A DNA stretch of 64,000 bases, from NCBI RefSeq assembly GCF_900143695.1, contig NZ_FRFE01000013.1, forward strand, positions 62,001-126,000. The letters are read 5' to 3'. Below are positions 8,457 to 17,161 of this stretch, one piece after another. Origin of the DNA: Desulfopila aestuarii DSM 18488 (GTDB lineage: Bacteria; Desulfobacterota; Desulfobulbia; Desulfobulbales; Desulfocapsaceae). Position numbers and translations under genes: made by a program. The stretch's first letter is position 1, and each line of letters opens with the position of its first letter. The notes beneath the pieces were generated by a model that did not search any database, was not told where the DNA came from, and saw only the letters and a list, made by a program, of their open reading frames with translations.

Positions 8457-9953
8457 ATGACTCTCCCATCAACGTTACCAAATGATGTACCAGCAACAAC
8501 AGTATTGAAGGTTAAAGGGGCAAGTCACTCCCGAACAAGTTTTTTGCTGCATTTGCGGCCGAAGTATTATCCCTCCCTGTCTATCTACTGCCGGGCCACC
8601 TGGCTGCTTGGCTTTTTCTCAGTTTTCTTTTTTGTCCTCGAATCCATTACCGGCTTGATCCTGATGGTGTATTATGTGCCGACACCGGGTGAAGCTTACA
8701 GTTCAATAGGAAGGCTGATCACGGAAATCCCCTTTGGCTGGCTCATCCGCGACCTGCACAGACTGGGCGGGGAAGCAATGATCGTTGTCGTAACCCTGCA
8801 CCTGCTACGGGTATATATTGCCGGTGCATATCAACAACAACGCCGAATGACCTGGGTCACCGGAATCGGTCTCTGGTTGTTGACATTAGCACTCGCCTTC
8901 AGCGGTTACCTCCTCCCCTGGGACCAGTTGGCTTACTGGGCGGTGACCATCGGGACTTCTATTGCCGACACCATTCCGTTTATCGGCCAGACACTCACCA
9001 CCATCCTGCGCGGTGGATCAAGCTTCGGTGCGGAAGGCCTCTTGCGTTTTTATCTGCTGCATATCATTGCCCTGCCAACCATTTTCCTATTGCTGCTTGC
9101 TATCCATTATTATCGGGTCATCAGGCTGCATGGTATCTCTTTTGTCCAAGGTCCCGGTAGCGATGACCGCACATCTTGCGACGCCAAAAACCTGGAAAGG
9201 CAAACATTCTTCCCACAAATACCGCTGGCTGAACTTTTTCTCAGCCTGGTTTGCCTGATCTTCTTGACGGTGGTCGCAACCTGGTTCTACAATGCACCGC
9301 TGCAGCACCATGCCGATCCCCTCCATACCCCGGGTCAAACCAAGGCACCATGGTTTTTCCTCTGGCTCCAGGGAGCACTCAAACTCGGAGACAGCTTTGT
9401 CATAGGTATCTGCCTTCCGCTTACGGGTTTGTTACTGTTTACATTGTTTCCCTATTTTCCATCCAACACCGCCAAACAGTTCAATCCTTTTTACAGAAAG
9501 ATCATTTTCGTCATCTGCAGCATGACGCTAATCGGTCTCACAGTCCTGGGCCTACCCCGATTTGGGGTCACTCTCAACCCAGCAGCCGTCATCCTCCTGT
9601 CCTTTATGCCTGAGGAGTCCACAAGCAGATTTCACGCTATCGGTTTTGACAACCTTCCCCAGGGTATCTACTCAACCAACCAATCCTATGCGGAACTACC
9701 CAGCCAGTTACAAACGTTGCTTAATGATTTCAGCGTTGCCCTCCGCGAATTGCCTGACACTGCCATAGACGGCAACATACAGGGCATTCTCATGATTGAG
9801 GACTGGCAGGCTGATCTGAAACGGATCACCCTACGGATTCATCGACAAGCCGGCCCCAACTTAAACACACCGACAAGTCTCGAAAAACAGTTGTACTTAC
9901 ACCGGAAGCAACCACGTATATCTCCGACCGAAACATCCAGCCATGAACGCTGA
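8457..9953 (+). CDS. cytochrome b (b6 plus subunit-IV-like fusion)
   Basis: A 498-residue multi-helix quinol-oxidising cytochrome b. Haem ligands are His101/His115 in one helix and His202/His217 in another. The second pair is separated by 14 residues, as in b6-type rather than mitochondrial bc1-type proteins. The C-terminal half contains Ala-Pro-Trp-Phe-Phe-Leu-Trp-Leu-Gln-Gly, matching the Pro-Glu-Trp-Tyr region of subunit IV, so both parts are on one chain. The last 90 residues form a hydrophilic tail that I do not recognise. It overlaps the next cytochrome gene by 11 bases, indicating coupled translation. Confidence 0.9.
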   Translation: MTLPSTLPNDVPATTVLKVKGASHSRTSFLLHLRPKYYPSLSIYCRATWLLGFFSVFFFVLESITGLILMVYYVPTPGEAYSSIGRLITEIPFGWLIRDLHRLGGEAMIVVVTLHLLRVYIAGAYQQQRRMTWVTGIGLWLLTLALAFSGYLLPWDQLAYWAVTIGTSIADTIPFIGQTLTTILRGGSSFGAEGLLRFYLLHIIALPTIFLLLLAIHYYRVIRLHGISFVQGPGSDDRTSCDAKNLERQTFFPQIPLAELFLSLVCLIFLTVVATWFYNAPLQHHADPLHTPGQTKAPWFFLWLQGALKLGDSFVIGICLPLTGLLLFTLFPYFPSNTAKQFNPFYRKIIFVICSMTLIGLTVLGLPRFGVTLNPAAVILLSFMPEESTSRFHAIGFDNLPQGIYSTNQSYAELPSQLQTLLNDFSVALRELPDTAIDGNIQGILMIEDWQADLKRITLRIHRQAGPNLNTPTSLEKQLYLHRKQPRISPTETSSHER

Positions 9954-10740
9954 TCGACTCTTTGCGGCAGTAGCCGGTGCAGCAGTCATCTTCACTACAC
10001 TTCTTGTAGTTATTATCGCGACAGAACCCTCCCGGCTACAACGGGCACGAGCAGAAGCGAAAGGGAATGGCATTGAACGTGGTGCATCCCTCTATCATGA
10101 TCATTGCCGCAGTTGCCACGGGAGCAGGGGTGAAGGAGTTGGTCAACTCGGCCCACCCCTGGCCAATATAACGTTTTTCACAGCCAGGCTCCCGGAGGTC
10201 GGCTGGCCGTCGACGCTTGAAGCCTATATCTTTGCCACTCTCGAGCACGGTCGGTTAATGGGTACCCGCCCGATCTATGCCGGCAACGGTTCGACGGCGG
10301 TGATGCCGGCCTGGCTCGATCGTTACGGTGGCCCCCTCAGATCAGACCAGATTCAAGCTATCGCGTTGTTCATCCAAAATTATGAGGATAGCGCCCTTGG
10401 CCGCATAACACTTGAACCGCTGGATCTCGAAGAAATCCAGCCACACGATCCGAAAATTTTGTCCCGTGGTCGCGAAGTGTTTATCCGTTCCTGCGCCGGT
10501 TGTCACACATTTCACGACATCAATACGGCTCCTGCAGCAGGCCCGGATCTCAGCAATATCGCACTACCGGCTTCTGACAAATCCGAGTCATCTGAGCCGG
10601 AAAACTATATCCATGAGTCGGTCCTGATCCCCGAGGCAACGATCAAAAAAGAGTATGCTGAGCAGGCTAAGACCAGTCCCTGTGGAGCCATCCTGACGAT
10701 CAAGGAGTTGCGCGATGTTTCGACATATCTGCTTCAGTAA
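9943..10740 (+). CDS. membrane-anchored dihaem cytochrome c
   Basis: A 265-residue c-type cytochrome with an N-terminal helix (about 8-27) that can serve as signal anchor. Two covalent haem sites are visible: Cys55-X2-Cys58-His59, followed by Gly-Ser-Arg-Gly-Glu-Gly as in class I cytochromes, and Cys184-X2-Cys187-His188. Two class-I-like domains are therefore joined in tandem. It probably takes electrons from the Rieske protein on the periplasmic side in place of cytochrome c1 or f. It overlaps cytochrome b by 11 bases upstream and the trihaem cytochrome gene by 26 bases downstream. Confidence 0.88.
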   Translation: MNADRLFAAVAGAAVIFTTLLVVIIATEPSRLQRARAEAKGNGIERGASLYHDHCRSCHGSRGEGVGQLGPPLANITFFTARLPEVGWPSTLEAYIFATLEHGRLMGTRPIYAGNGSTAVMPAWLDRYGGPLRSDQIQAIALFIQNYEDSALGRITLEPLDLEEIQPHDPKILSRGREVFIRSCAGCHTFHDINTAPAAGPDLSNIALPASDKSESSEPENYIHESVLIPEATIKKEYAEQAKTSPCGAILTIKELRDVSTYLLQ

Positions 10741-11839
10741 ACTCTCCGGCAATAAACAAAAAGGCTCGAGCTGCCTTCTGTCTGTAACCCTGCTCCTAGC
10801 CTCCGTTTTTTTCTGTATTGCCGAAAGCGTGTACTGTCGAACCTATGACGGGGTATTGGCAGAATCGGTGCCACTTGGTGCCTGGCTCTACGCACGAAAC
10901 TGTCTTGAATGTCACGACAAGTATGCCAGTTCCAGGCTTGCCGAAATATATAATGACAGCAACGAACTCATCGCGGCCATCGGTGAACAAGGCTGCAAAA
11001 TCGCCTGGGCCCGCAGCAGAGGTGGCTCCTTGGGCAGCAATGAGCTTGCCGCCCTGGCGGCTTACATGCAAAAATGGGAGGAATTGGGCGACGAACCACA
11101 ACTCCCAGCCCTGCCTCCGCAATCGGTTCATACAGTTGCAGCACCACCGCCAAAGGTGACAGCAGCAGAGAAAAATCAAACCACCAGCGATACTGTCCCC
11201 AACGAGGAACAGCTCAGCCCTCCCCTTGCCCACCTCATCGCCACCAACCCGGTTGCAGCCGGAGGCTTCCTCTATACCCGAAACTGCTTTCGCTGCCACC
11301 TCTCCTACGAACAGGCCCGGATGGGTAGAGGCATCAGCAAAGAACTCGTGCTCCGTTTTATCACCGAAGGAAAGACCTCTACCCAGATGCGAGCCTTTAG
11401 TCGAATGCTGGGAGGGCCATTGAAAGGAACTGAAATCAGGGAGATTGTTACCTACATCTCCACCTGGGAAGAACGAGGTGAACCACCTGCAATAGCGGAT
11501 ATACTGATGACCCCGCCTGCAATTGATCCCTCTGAGTTTATCCCGATCAGGCTGACCCGATTTCAGCAAGTGAAAGGTGATGCCGCTGAAGGTTCCCTGT
11601 TGTTCAGACGCAACTGTTCCATCTGCCATGGCCCGAAGGGGGAAGGGTATGTCGCCCCGCCTCTCAGAACCAAACAACTCGGTATACGCCCAGATATTTT
11701 TATCAAATCTGTTATGAAAACCGGGGTCCCCGGCAGCCTGATGAAGGGATGGGACAGTGGCCGTGGCGGCATCCTTTCGGCAAAAGATATTGACGACATC
11801 ACCAGCGCCATTCTTGCTTTGGACATGTCACCCCCGTAA
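10715..11839 (+). CDS. trihaem cytochrome c
   Basis: A 374-residue exported cytochrome with a hydrophobic signal or anchor at about 20-40 and three CXXCH haem sites at residues 63-67, 191-195 and 301-305. The last is followed by Gly-Pro-Lys-Gly-Glu-Gly, typical of class I domains. A proline- and alanine-rich linker (about 128-170) separates the first domain from the rest, which suggests a flexible arm. It is the last gene of the operon and the probable exit of electrons towards periplasmic acceptors. A strong terminator follows directly. Confidence 0.87.
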   Translation: MFRHICFSKLSGNKQKGSSCLLSVTLLLASVFFCIAESVYCRTYDGVLAESVPLGAWLYARNCLECHDKYASSRLAEIYNDSNELIAAIGEQGCKIAWARSRGGSLGSNELAALAAYMQKWEELGDEPQLPALPPQSVHTVAAPPPKVTAAEKNQTTSDTVPNEEQLSPPLAHLIATNPVAAGGFLYTRNCFRCHLSYEQARMGRGISKELVLRFITEGKTSTQMRAFSRMLGGPLKGTEIREIVTYISTWEERGEPPAIADILMTPPAIDPSEFIPIRLTRFQQVKGDAAEGSLLFRRNCSICHGPKGEGYVAPPLRTKQLGIRPDIFIKSVMKTGVPGSLMKGWDSGRGGILSAKDIDDITSAILALDMSPP

Positions 11840-11844
11840 AACGA

Positions 11845-11872
11845 CAAAAGCCCGGGAAAACCCGGGCTTTTG
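11845..11872. terminator. strong intrinsic terminator between convergent genes
   Basis: A perfect 12-base stem (CAAAAGCCCGGG with CCCGGGCTTTTG) with a 4-base A loop. Its A- and T-rich ends let it work on both strands, closing the cytochrome operon (plus) and the PhoX-like gene (minus). Confidence 0.9.
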
Positions 11873-11899
11873 TTCAGACTCGTTCATTACTTCGAACGG

Positions 11900-13402
11900 T
11901 TACTTCAGTTCCACCTTGCGGATGGCATCATAGACATCGCCACTGTTTCCACGAGCGAGTTCCAGCCATTCCAGGTTGAAACTCTGATCCGGTTGCTGGG
12001 CTACCTTGGCGGCGTAGATTGTTCCCGCGCTCAGGTCACCTTCCTTGTCGGCAACAAATTTTGAGAGAATAACACCGGTTCCGTCATCGCCGCTGTACAC
12101 CGTCTTGTGATCCTTCATAACCCGGCTCATCTCATAGCTGAGCCGACCCATGGCGTAATGCTTTACCACTTGGGTTGTCACAGACTCGCCGCGGGTATCA
12201 GGGATAAGCTCAACCGGAAAGCCGTAATCATAAGGATTAGCCTGGGCGCCCAGATAGTCAGTCATGTCGACAACGTTTTCCTTCCAACCGGCTTTGTTGG
12301 CCAGCGGCTCGTATTCCTCACTGGTCAAACCGGTATTCCAGGGTGTTACACTGGCGTTACAGTTGTTCCAGGTACCATGAACACCATCATAGTTAATATT
12401 TTCGCCGTCCAGCACAGACCAGCTCTCGCCGTTCTTTTTCAGATACATCTTGGCGGTGTTACCCGGCCGGCATTCGAAGTTAGTGAACAGATAAGCTTCA
12501 TCGCTGGAACTGGTAATCGGCACGAACATATTACCGTCCGGCTGATTGCACATTTCCTTTAAAGAACCATCGAGACGGTTGACCTGGCCAAACTTCTGGC
12601 CCCGGATATCACCCGGGATCTCTGCACCAACCCGAGCCAGAACCTGATAGTTGCCCGAAGCAACTTTGACATCATACACATCATCTCCAGTCGGAACACC
12701 GACAGGAGTAAAGGAGTCGCCCGCCTTGAAACCATTGACAATTCCGATCACACCCCTGTTATAGGGAAACCTGCTCATCGCCGAAGGATGCTGGACATTG
12801 AACAGTACCTCATCGTTGGGCGTAACGGTAATGCCGGTTATCTCCGCACCGGTCGGTACCGTGGCAAACCGCTCAAGTTTCTGGCCATCCCAGCGCCACA
12901 ACATGTTGTTGGTGTGATCGCTGGTATCTTCAGAAATCCATAGATTGCCATGATGATCCACATAGAGACCGTCCGGGTTTGCCACATTATTGACATCGCA
13001 TCTGTCCTTGAAACCAGAGGAAACAGTCGACTTCACCGATTTATCATAGCCGCCGCCAACAATGAGAGGTTTCAGGTTGCTGATATTCTGGTTGGCATCA
13101 AGAGCAGCTTCATAGACAATACCGCATTTGTTTTCCTCAAGCTTAATATCCCCTTCACCATCGCTCATGGTCTTATCGATAGAGCTCATGGCGATATACA
13201 GTTTATTGTTCTTTTCGTCATAGGCCACGCCTTCCATTTTCCTGAATTCGGCGCTTGCACCCATCTGTTTTGCATATTCCCGGGTCTCGAGAAACGGTGC
13301 CATAGGGTCCTTCAGTGAGAGCAGACGATCATCGTCAGCCATGACATTGGTTACTACACACGACAGCCCAGCCAGAGCAATGAGAGACAACTTTTTCTTC
13401 AT
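11900..13402 (-). CDS. exported PhoX-like (DUF839) protein
   Basis: A 500-residue periplasmic protein from the ATG at 13402, with GGAGAAGG upstream; a longer in-frame start at 13450 is less likely. Residues 1-22 form a signal peptide ending at Val-Met-Ala. The body contains Asn-Pro-Asp-Gly-Leu-Tyr-Val-Asp and Leu-Trp-Ile-Ser-Glu-Asp-Thr near residue 155, which match the beta-propeller of PhoX/DUF839 phosphatases, with further Asn-Pro-Tyr-Asp-Tyr-Gly-Phe-Pro near 405. PhoX enzymes are calcium/iron alkaline phosphatases, but membership of the wider family does not prove phosphatase activity. It stands alone, convergent with the cytochrome operon. Confidence 0.7.
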   Translation of the reverse strand: MKKKLSLIALAGLSCVVTNVMADDDRLLSLKDPMAPFLETREYAKQMGASAEFRKMEGVAYDEKNNKLYIAMSSIDKTMSDGEGDIKLEENKCGIVYEAALDANQNISNLKPLIVGGGYDKSVKSTVSSGFKDRCDVNNVANPDGLYVDHHGNLWISEDTSDHTNNMLWRWDGQKLERFATVPTGAEITGITVTPNDEVLFNVQHPSAMSRFPYNRGVIGIVNGFKAGDSFTPVGVPTGDDVYDVKVASGNYQVLARVGAEIPGDIRGQKFGQVNRLDGSLKEMCNQPDGNMFVPITSSSDEAYLFTNFECRPGNTAKMYLKKNGESWSVLDGENINYDGVHGTWNNCNASVTPWNTGLTSEEYEPLANKAGWKENVVDMTDYLGAQANPYDYGFPVELIPDTRGESVTTQVVKHYAMGRLSYEMSRVMKDHKTVYSGDDGTGVILSKFVADKEGDLSAGTIYAAKVAQQPDQSFNLEWLELARGNSGDVYDAIRKVELK

Positions 13403-13755
13403 TTTCCTTCTCCTAATAAATGAGTATTCAATAATATACAGCACAGTCACAACAATAGAGATACAAACACTGCAAGGTTAGGAAAAGGTTATATTATGTT
13501 AAAATTCGTGCTAAGCGTGCTCGAAATTATTTACAATTTTTTATGCACAATCAGAAACATACAAAGGAACAACTCATTAACAACGAAAGGCCATAAAGAT
13601 CAACAAACTCCCAGGAAATGGAGTCTACCGACCTGAGATACAGACCAGTTGCGGTCAGGAATCCACTTATCGCTGGACAGATATTTTCCCATCACCTACT
13701 CTACAAACGACACGTGACCTGTTATCCAATCCATTTTAACAAATACAACATAAAC
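13403..13755. other. intergenic region between divergent genes
   Basis: About 350 AT-rich bases between the PhoX-like gene (minus) and the acetyltransferase gene (plus). They must hold both promoters. I see no convincing operator, RNA gene or additional reading frame. Confidence 0.5.
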
Positions 13756-14193
13756 ATGAAGATCAGAACCTTTCAAACAGATGATACCGCGGCGGTCATA
13801 CAGCTCTGGCAGGCATGCGGCCTGACCACTGCCACCAACGATCCCCTGCGGGACATCGAGAGAAAACTGCTGGTCGACGCGGACCTCTTTCTGGTCGGCG
13901 AAAAAGACGGCAGAATTGTCGCCACTGTCATGGGTGGCTATGAAGGCCATCGCGGCTGGTTGAACTATCTTGCCGTCGCACCCGAACTACGACGGCAAGG
14001 CTATGGTCAGGCAATTGTCCATGCTATTGAGCAAATGCTTACGGCAAAGGGTGCTCCCAAAATCAACCTGCAAGTCCGCACATCAAACCAAACTGTCATT
14101 GAATTTTACCAAACACTTGGTTACCACATTGACAACGTTGTCAGCCTCGGCAAACGGCTGGTGCAGGATAACAAAGGAGAGTCAGATGGTTGA
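13756..14193 (+). CDS. ypeA: GNAT acetyltransferase, YpeA-like
   Basis: A 145-residue acetyltransferase from the ATG at 13756. The family transfers an acetyl group from acetyl-CoA to an amine. The CoA-binding signature Leu-Arg-Arg-Gln-Gly-Tyr-Gly is at about residues 77-83, and the early Phe-Gln-Thr-Asp-Asp and Trp-Gln-Ala-Cys-Gly-Leu-Thr pattern matches YpeA. Its substrate is not known. The upstream in-frame codons to 13618 do not look coding. It overlaps the next gene by 8 bases, so the pair is translationally coupled. Confidence 0.82.
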   Translation: MKIRTFQTDDTAAVIQLWQACGLTTATNDPLRDIERKLLVDADLFLVGEKDGRIVATVMGGYEGHRGWLNYLAVAPELRRQGYGQAIVHAIEQMLTAKGAPKINLQVRTSNQTVIEFYQTLGYHIDNVVSLGKRLVQDNKGESDG

Positions 14194-14779
14194 ACTGATC
14201 GATAAACGCCACTTCACAGCCCTTTCCGAACTTGATCCCAACGAAGTCATTTCCCGTACCCATTGCACCTTCGATTCGGGAAAAAACTGCTACACCCTGC
14301 CTGTCTGGACCGGTTCCTGCGCAATTTATCCGGGGAGAGCAGAGGTTGAGTGGCAGGCAGGCTCATCGGTGTTGCATGAATATTTCAGTCTTTTTGCGGT
14401 CCATTATCTGCTTTCCGCCAAGGATATCCAGCCTGCTGGCCAGTGGATTTCCGAAAAGGATATGGCTGGAGGTGCCACTTTTTTTCGCGGCCCCCATGCC
14501 ATTCCAACCCAACTGATCACCGAAAAAGTTGAGAATTCCTGTGATCGTTTTCATCAACTCTGCCGCGATTACAACGGCTCGCCTCTGGCGATGGCTGACG
14601 CCGCAGCTGTGTTTTCCATAACGTCCCGCATCCCTGTAGCCGTTCTCTACTGGGCCGGCGACGACGAATTCCCTGCCGAAGCAAAACTTCTTTTTGACAA
14701 AACACTCCCCGACCACTTCGCCCTGGACATTGTCTTTGCCTTGGCAGTTGGCATTACCGAAGAACTCAGTAGAAGCTGA
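14186..14779 (+). CDS. DUF3786 domain protein
   Basis: A 197-residue soluble protein starting at the ATG inside the end of the acetyltransferase gene. The pattern (Tyr-Phe-Ser-Leu-Phe-Ala-Val-His-Tyr-Leu-Leu, then Gly-Ala-Thr-Phe-Phe-Arg-Gly-Pro-His, then Ala-Val-Leu-Tyr-Trp-Ala-Gly-Asp-Asp-Glu-Phe-Pro-Ala) matches DUF3786, a family seen in anaerobes and often next to corrinoid or methyltransferase genes. The function is unknown. Here its only partner is the acetyltransferase. Confidence 0.7.
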   Translation: MVELIDKRHFTALSELDPNEVISRTHCTFDSGKNCYTLPVWTGSCAIYPGRAEVEWQAGSSVLHEYFSLFAVHYLLSAKDIQPAGQWISEKDMAGGATFFRGPHAIPTQLITEKVENSCDRFHQLCRDYNGSPLAMADAAAVFSITSRIPVAVLYWAGDDEFPAEAKLLFDKTLPDHFALDIVFALAVGITEELSRS

Positions 14780-14817
14780 TCCAGGTCAACCCTCATTAAA
14801 TGGTCCTGCTGTTTTCT

Positions 14818-14880
14818 GCAGGGAGTCACCCTTTACTATCGCCCCGATTTTGCGATAAGATAAATAAGGTAACTCCCTGC
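14818..14880. other. structured intergenic element
   Basis: Nested inverted repeats lie between the DUF3786 and HD-GYP genes. An outer 9-base arm pair (14818-14826 with 14872-14880) continues after one mismatch with 3 more pairs, and an inner perfect 6-base pair is at 14837-14842 with 14852-14857. It may be the terminator of the upstream pair or a leader of the downstream gene. It matches no riboswitch class I recognise. Confidence 0.4.
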
Positions 14881-14965
14881 ACATCCGGCAATCCGCCCCC
14901 GACGACAATCAGCGGCAGTGGGTGCGATTCCACCGGTGCGCTCGACTCCGGAATGAGGGAACGCC

Positions 14966-16702
14966 ATGCCCGAGAAACACCTCAAGAAGCTTTCCACCTC
15001 TGTTTCCCTGCGTATTGCCCTTCCTGCGCTGCTCACTATCTTCCTGTTTATTGTTGCCATCTTTTTTATCCTGCTGCCAGAACTCGAACAGAGCTTTATG
15101 AGCAGAAAGCAAGAGACCATCAAAGAACTGACGGAAACGGTCTGGAGCCTGCTCGAATCGTACCATGAGAGGGAAGTCCTTGGAGAACTCTCACGGGAAG
15201 AAGCACAGAAACGAGCAATCCTGCGTATCAGGACATTGCGCTACGGAGTAGAAAAGAAAGACTATTTCTGGATCAATGACATGCATCCCAACCTGATCAT
15301 GCATCCCTATCGAACTGATCTGGTGGGAACGGATGTCTCCGGTTTCCGTGACCCTAATGGGAAATATCTGTTCAAGGAATTTGTCGAGGTGGTCAAACAG
15401 CAGGGCGCGGGTTATGTCGATTATATGTGGCAGTGGAAAGACAACCCGGTAAAAATCGCTCCCAAAACCTCATATATCAAAGGTTTTCCAGCATGGGGAT
15501 GGATCATCGGCACGGGCATATACATCAATGACGTTTACGCCGAGATCGCAGCGATACGTAACAAGCTGACTGCCATCTCCACCTTTATCCTCTTTATCGT
15601 CTCGCTGCTCGCGCTCTATTCCATCCGCCAGTCGATGCTGGCCGACCGGGAACGGATGACAATTTTCCGCGAACGGGAAGGTTTGATGACATCACTTGCC
15701 CAGAGTAACGAACGGTTTCGAAATCTGCTGGAAACCACCAGCGACTGGATCTGGGAAACGGATATGGGCGGCAGATACACCTACTCCAGCCCGAGACTCA
15801 GGAACCTGCTGGGCTATACGCCGGAGGAGGTGTTGGGGAAAACCATGATGGATCTTGCCTCGCCTCGTACCCGTGAAACATTAAAGAACGAATTCGAAGC
15901 GTTACTAGCGGCAGAAAAGCCCTACAGCGGTTTTGAATGCACCTGTCTGGGAAAAAGCGGCCAGGTGGTGGTGCTGGAAAACAACGCTGTGCCCATTTTC
16001 AACGGCACTGAAAGGCTGCTGGGCTACCGTGGTATCGCCCGGGATATCACCGAGCGCAAAATCGCGATGGAAGCGCTCAAAAAAAGCAGAGACGAACTGC
16101 ATTCCAGTCTCGAGGAGACGGTTGCCTCACTTGCCTCCACCGCTGAAAAGCGCGACCCCTATACCGCCGGCCATCAGCAGCGGGTTGACCGGCTGGCCTG
16201 CGCCATTGCAAAGGAACTTGGCCTATCCGAAGAGAGAATAGAAGGGCTCCATATAGCTGCTCTCCTCCACGATATCGGCAAGATCACCCTGCCTTCCGAA
16301 TACCTCACAAAACCCACCCTCTTGACCAGAGAGGAACGCGCGATCATTAAATGCCATCCTGCAGTCGGGTACGAAATTTTGAAAACAATCCATTTTCCCT
16401 GGCCGGTGGCCGATATAGTTCACCAGCACCATGAACATCTGGACGGCAGCGGCTACCCACTCGGCCTCACCGAAACGGATATCCTGCTGGAGGCTAAGAT
16501 CCTGGCAGTGGCCGATGTGGTTGAGGCGATGTCTTCACATCGTCCCTACCGCCCGGCACTTGGTGTAGAAAGAGCAATTGAAGAAATCCAGGAGGGGCGG
16601 GAAAGCCGCTATCACGCGCCAAGCGTCGATGCCTGCCTTCGCCTTATTGCGGAAAAGAAAATCGAATTTGTCTCCGAAGACTGGTGCCCGGTCTTTCAGT
16701 AA
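14966..16702 (+). CDS. Cache-PAS-HD-GYP sensor, cyclic-di-GMP phosphodiesterase
   Basis: A 578-residue membrane receptor. Helices at about 13-37 and 203-220 enclose an extracytoplasmic single Cache domain with Tyr-Phe-Trp-Ile-Asn-Asp-Met-His-Pro and Gly-Trp-Ile-Ile-Gly-Thr-Gly-Ile-Tyr. A PAS domain covers about 245-365, and an HD-GYP domain follows at about 385-560. Metal and catalytic residues are present: His-Asp at 435-436 and His-His-Glu-His-Leu-Asp-Gly-Ser-Gly-Tyr-Pro at 488-498. It should hydrolyse cyclic di-GMP in response to a small extracellular ligand, probably an organic acid or amino acid. The ATG at 14966 has GAGGGA upstream. It ends 10 bases before the convergent zinc-module gene. 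Confidence 0.92.
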   Translation: MPEKHLKKLSTSVSLRIALPALLTIFLFIVAIFFILLPELEQSFMSRKQETIKELTETVWSLLESYHEREVLGELSREEAQKRAILRIRTLRYGVEKKDYFWINDMHPNLIMHPYRTDLVGTDVSGFRDPNGKYLFKEFVEVVKQQGAGYVDYMWQWKDNPVKIAPKTSYIKGFPAWGWIIGTGIYINDVYAEIAAIRNKLTAISTFILFIVSLLALYSIRQSMLADRERMTIFREREGLMTSLAQSNERFRNLLETTSDWIWETDMGGRYTYSSPRLRNLLGYTPEEVLGKTMMDLASPRTRETLKNEFEALLAAEKPYSGFECTCLGKSGQVVVLENNAVPIFNGTERLLGYRGIARDITERKIAMEALKKSRDELHSSLEETVASLASTAEKRDPYTAGHQQRVDRLACAIAKELGLSEERIEGLHIAALLHDIGKITLPSEYLTKPTLLTREERAIIKCHPAVGYEILKTIHFPWPVADIVHQHHEHLDGSGYPLGLTETDILLEAKILAVADVVEAMSSHRPYRPALGVERAIEEIQEGRESRYHAPSVDACLRLIAEKKIEFVSEDWCPVFQ

Positions 16703-16711
16703 CCCCAGCGT

Positions 16712-17152
16712 TTACCCAGATTCTCCTTTGGTTTTCTTTTTCTCTGGGAACAGATCTAGTCCCGGATAGAGTCGAGCTGCACATTCAGGACAGATGGAAT
16801 GACTGAAATCGGCGTCGGTTCGATCCCGGATGTAGGACTCGATTTGATGCCATTTATTCTCTTGATCACGTATTTTCTTGCATGAAGCACAGACTGGCAG
16901 AATGCCTTCGAGATATTTCATCCGTTCAAAAATCCTGTGGGTATAATAGACGATCACTATCCCGACGATGGCAATCACCACACTCTCCACAAGAGACTCC
17001 CGCCAGTTAATGGGCGTTGCCTCCGCTCCAAAAAATATCCGTGGTAAATCAAGCAGCTCATCGAGCCAGATAAAAAGGATGATACTCAAGAATGCTACAC
17101 CCTCGTAAACAAGTACGCGTCGTGAAACCGATTCTCTGCCTGGCGATTCCAT
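16712..17152 (-). CDS. two-TM protein with CASCKK zinc module
   Basis: A 146-residue protein from the ATG at 17152, which sits 5 bases after a perfect AGGAGG; an upstream GTG at 17158 would place that site inside the gene. Helices are predicted at about 14-29 and 55-72, followed by a cytoplasmic module with Cys-Ala-Ser-Cys-Lys-Lys-Ile-Arg-Asp near residue 88 and Ser-Ile-Cys-Pro-Glu-Cys near 121. The four cysteines should bind zinc. This module is usually found at the end of histidine kinases and response regulators in Desulfobacterota; here it is free of any signalling domain. It starts 9 bases after the Lon-like protease gene, so it belongs to that operon. Confidence 0.75.
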   Translation of the reverse strand: MESPGRESVSRRVLVYEGVAFLSIILFIWLDELLDLPRIFFGAEATPINWRESLVESVVIAIVGIVIVYYTHRIFERMKYLEGILPVCASCKKIRDQENKWHQIESYIRDRTDADFSHSICPECAARLYPGLDLFPEKKKTKGESG

Positions 17153-17161
17153 CTCCACCTC

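Noticed and set aside
10796-11677. A 293-codon minus-strand frame
   Set aside because: It is antisense to the trihaem cytochrome gene, whose haem motifs and signal peptide are clear.
16712-17152. Truncated end of a histidine kinase or response regulator
   Set aside because: It has its own perfect ribosome-binding site, two membrane helices and a full cysteine module, with no kinase or receiver remnants nearby.
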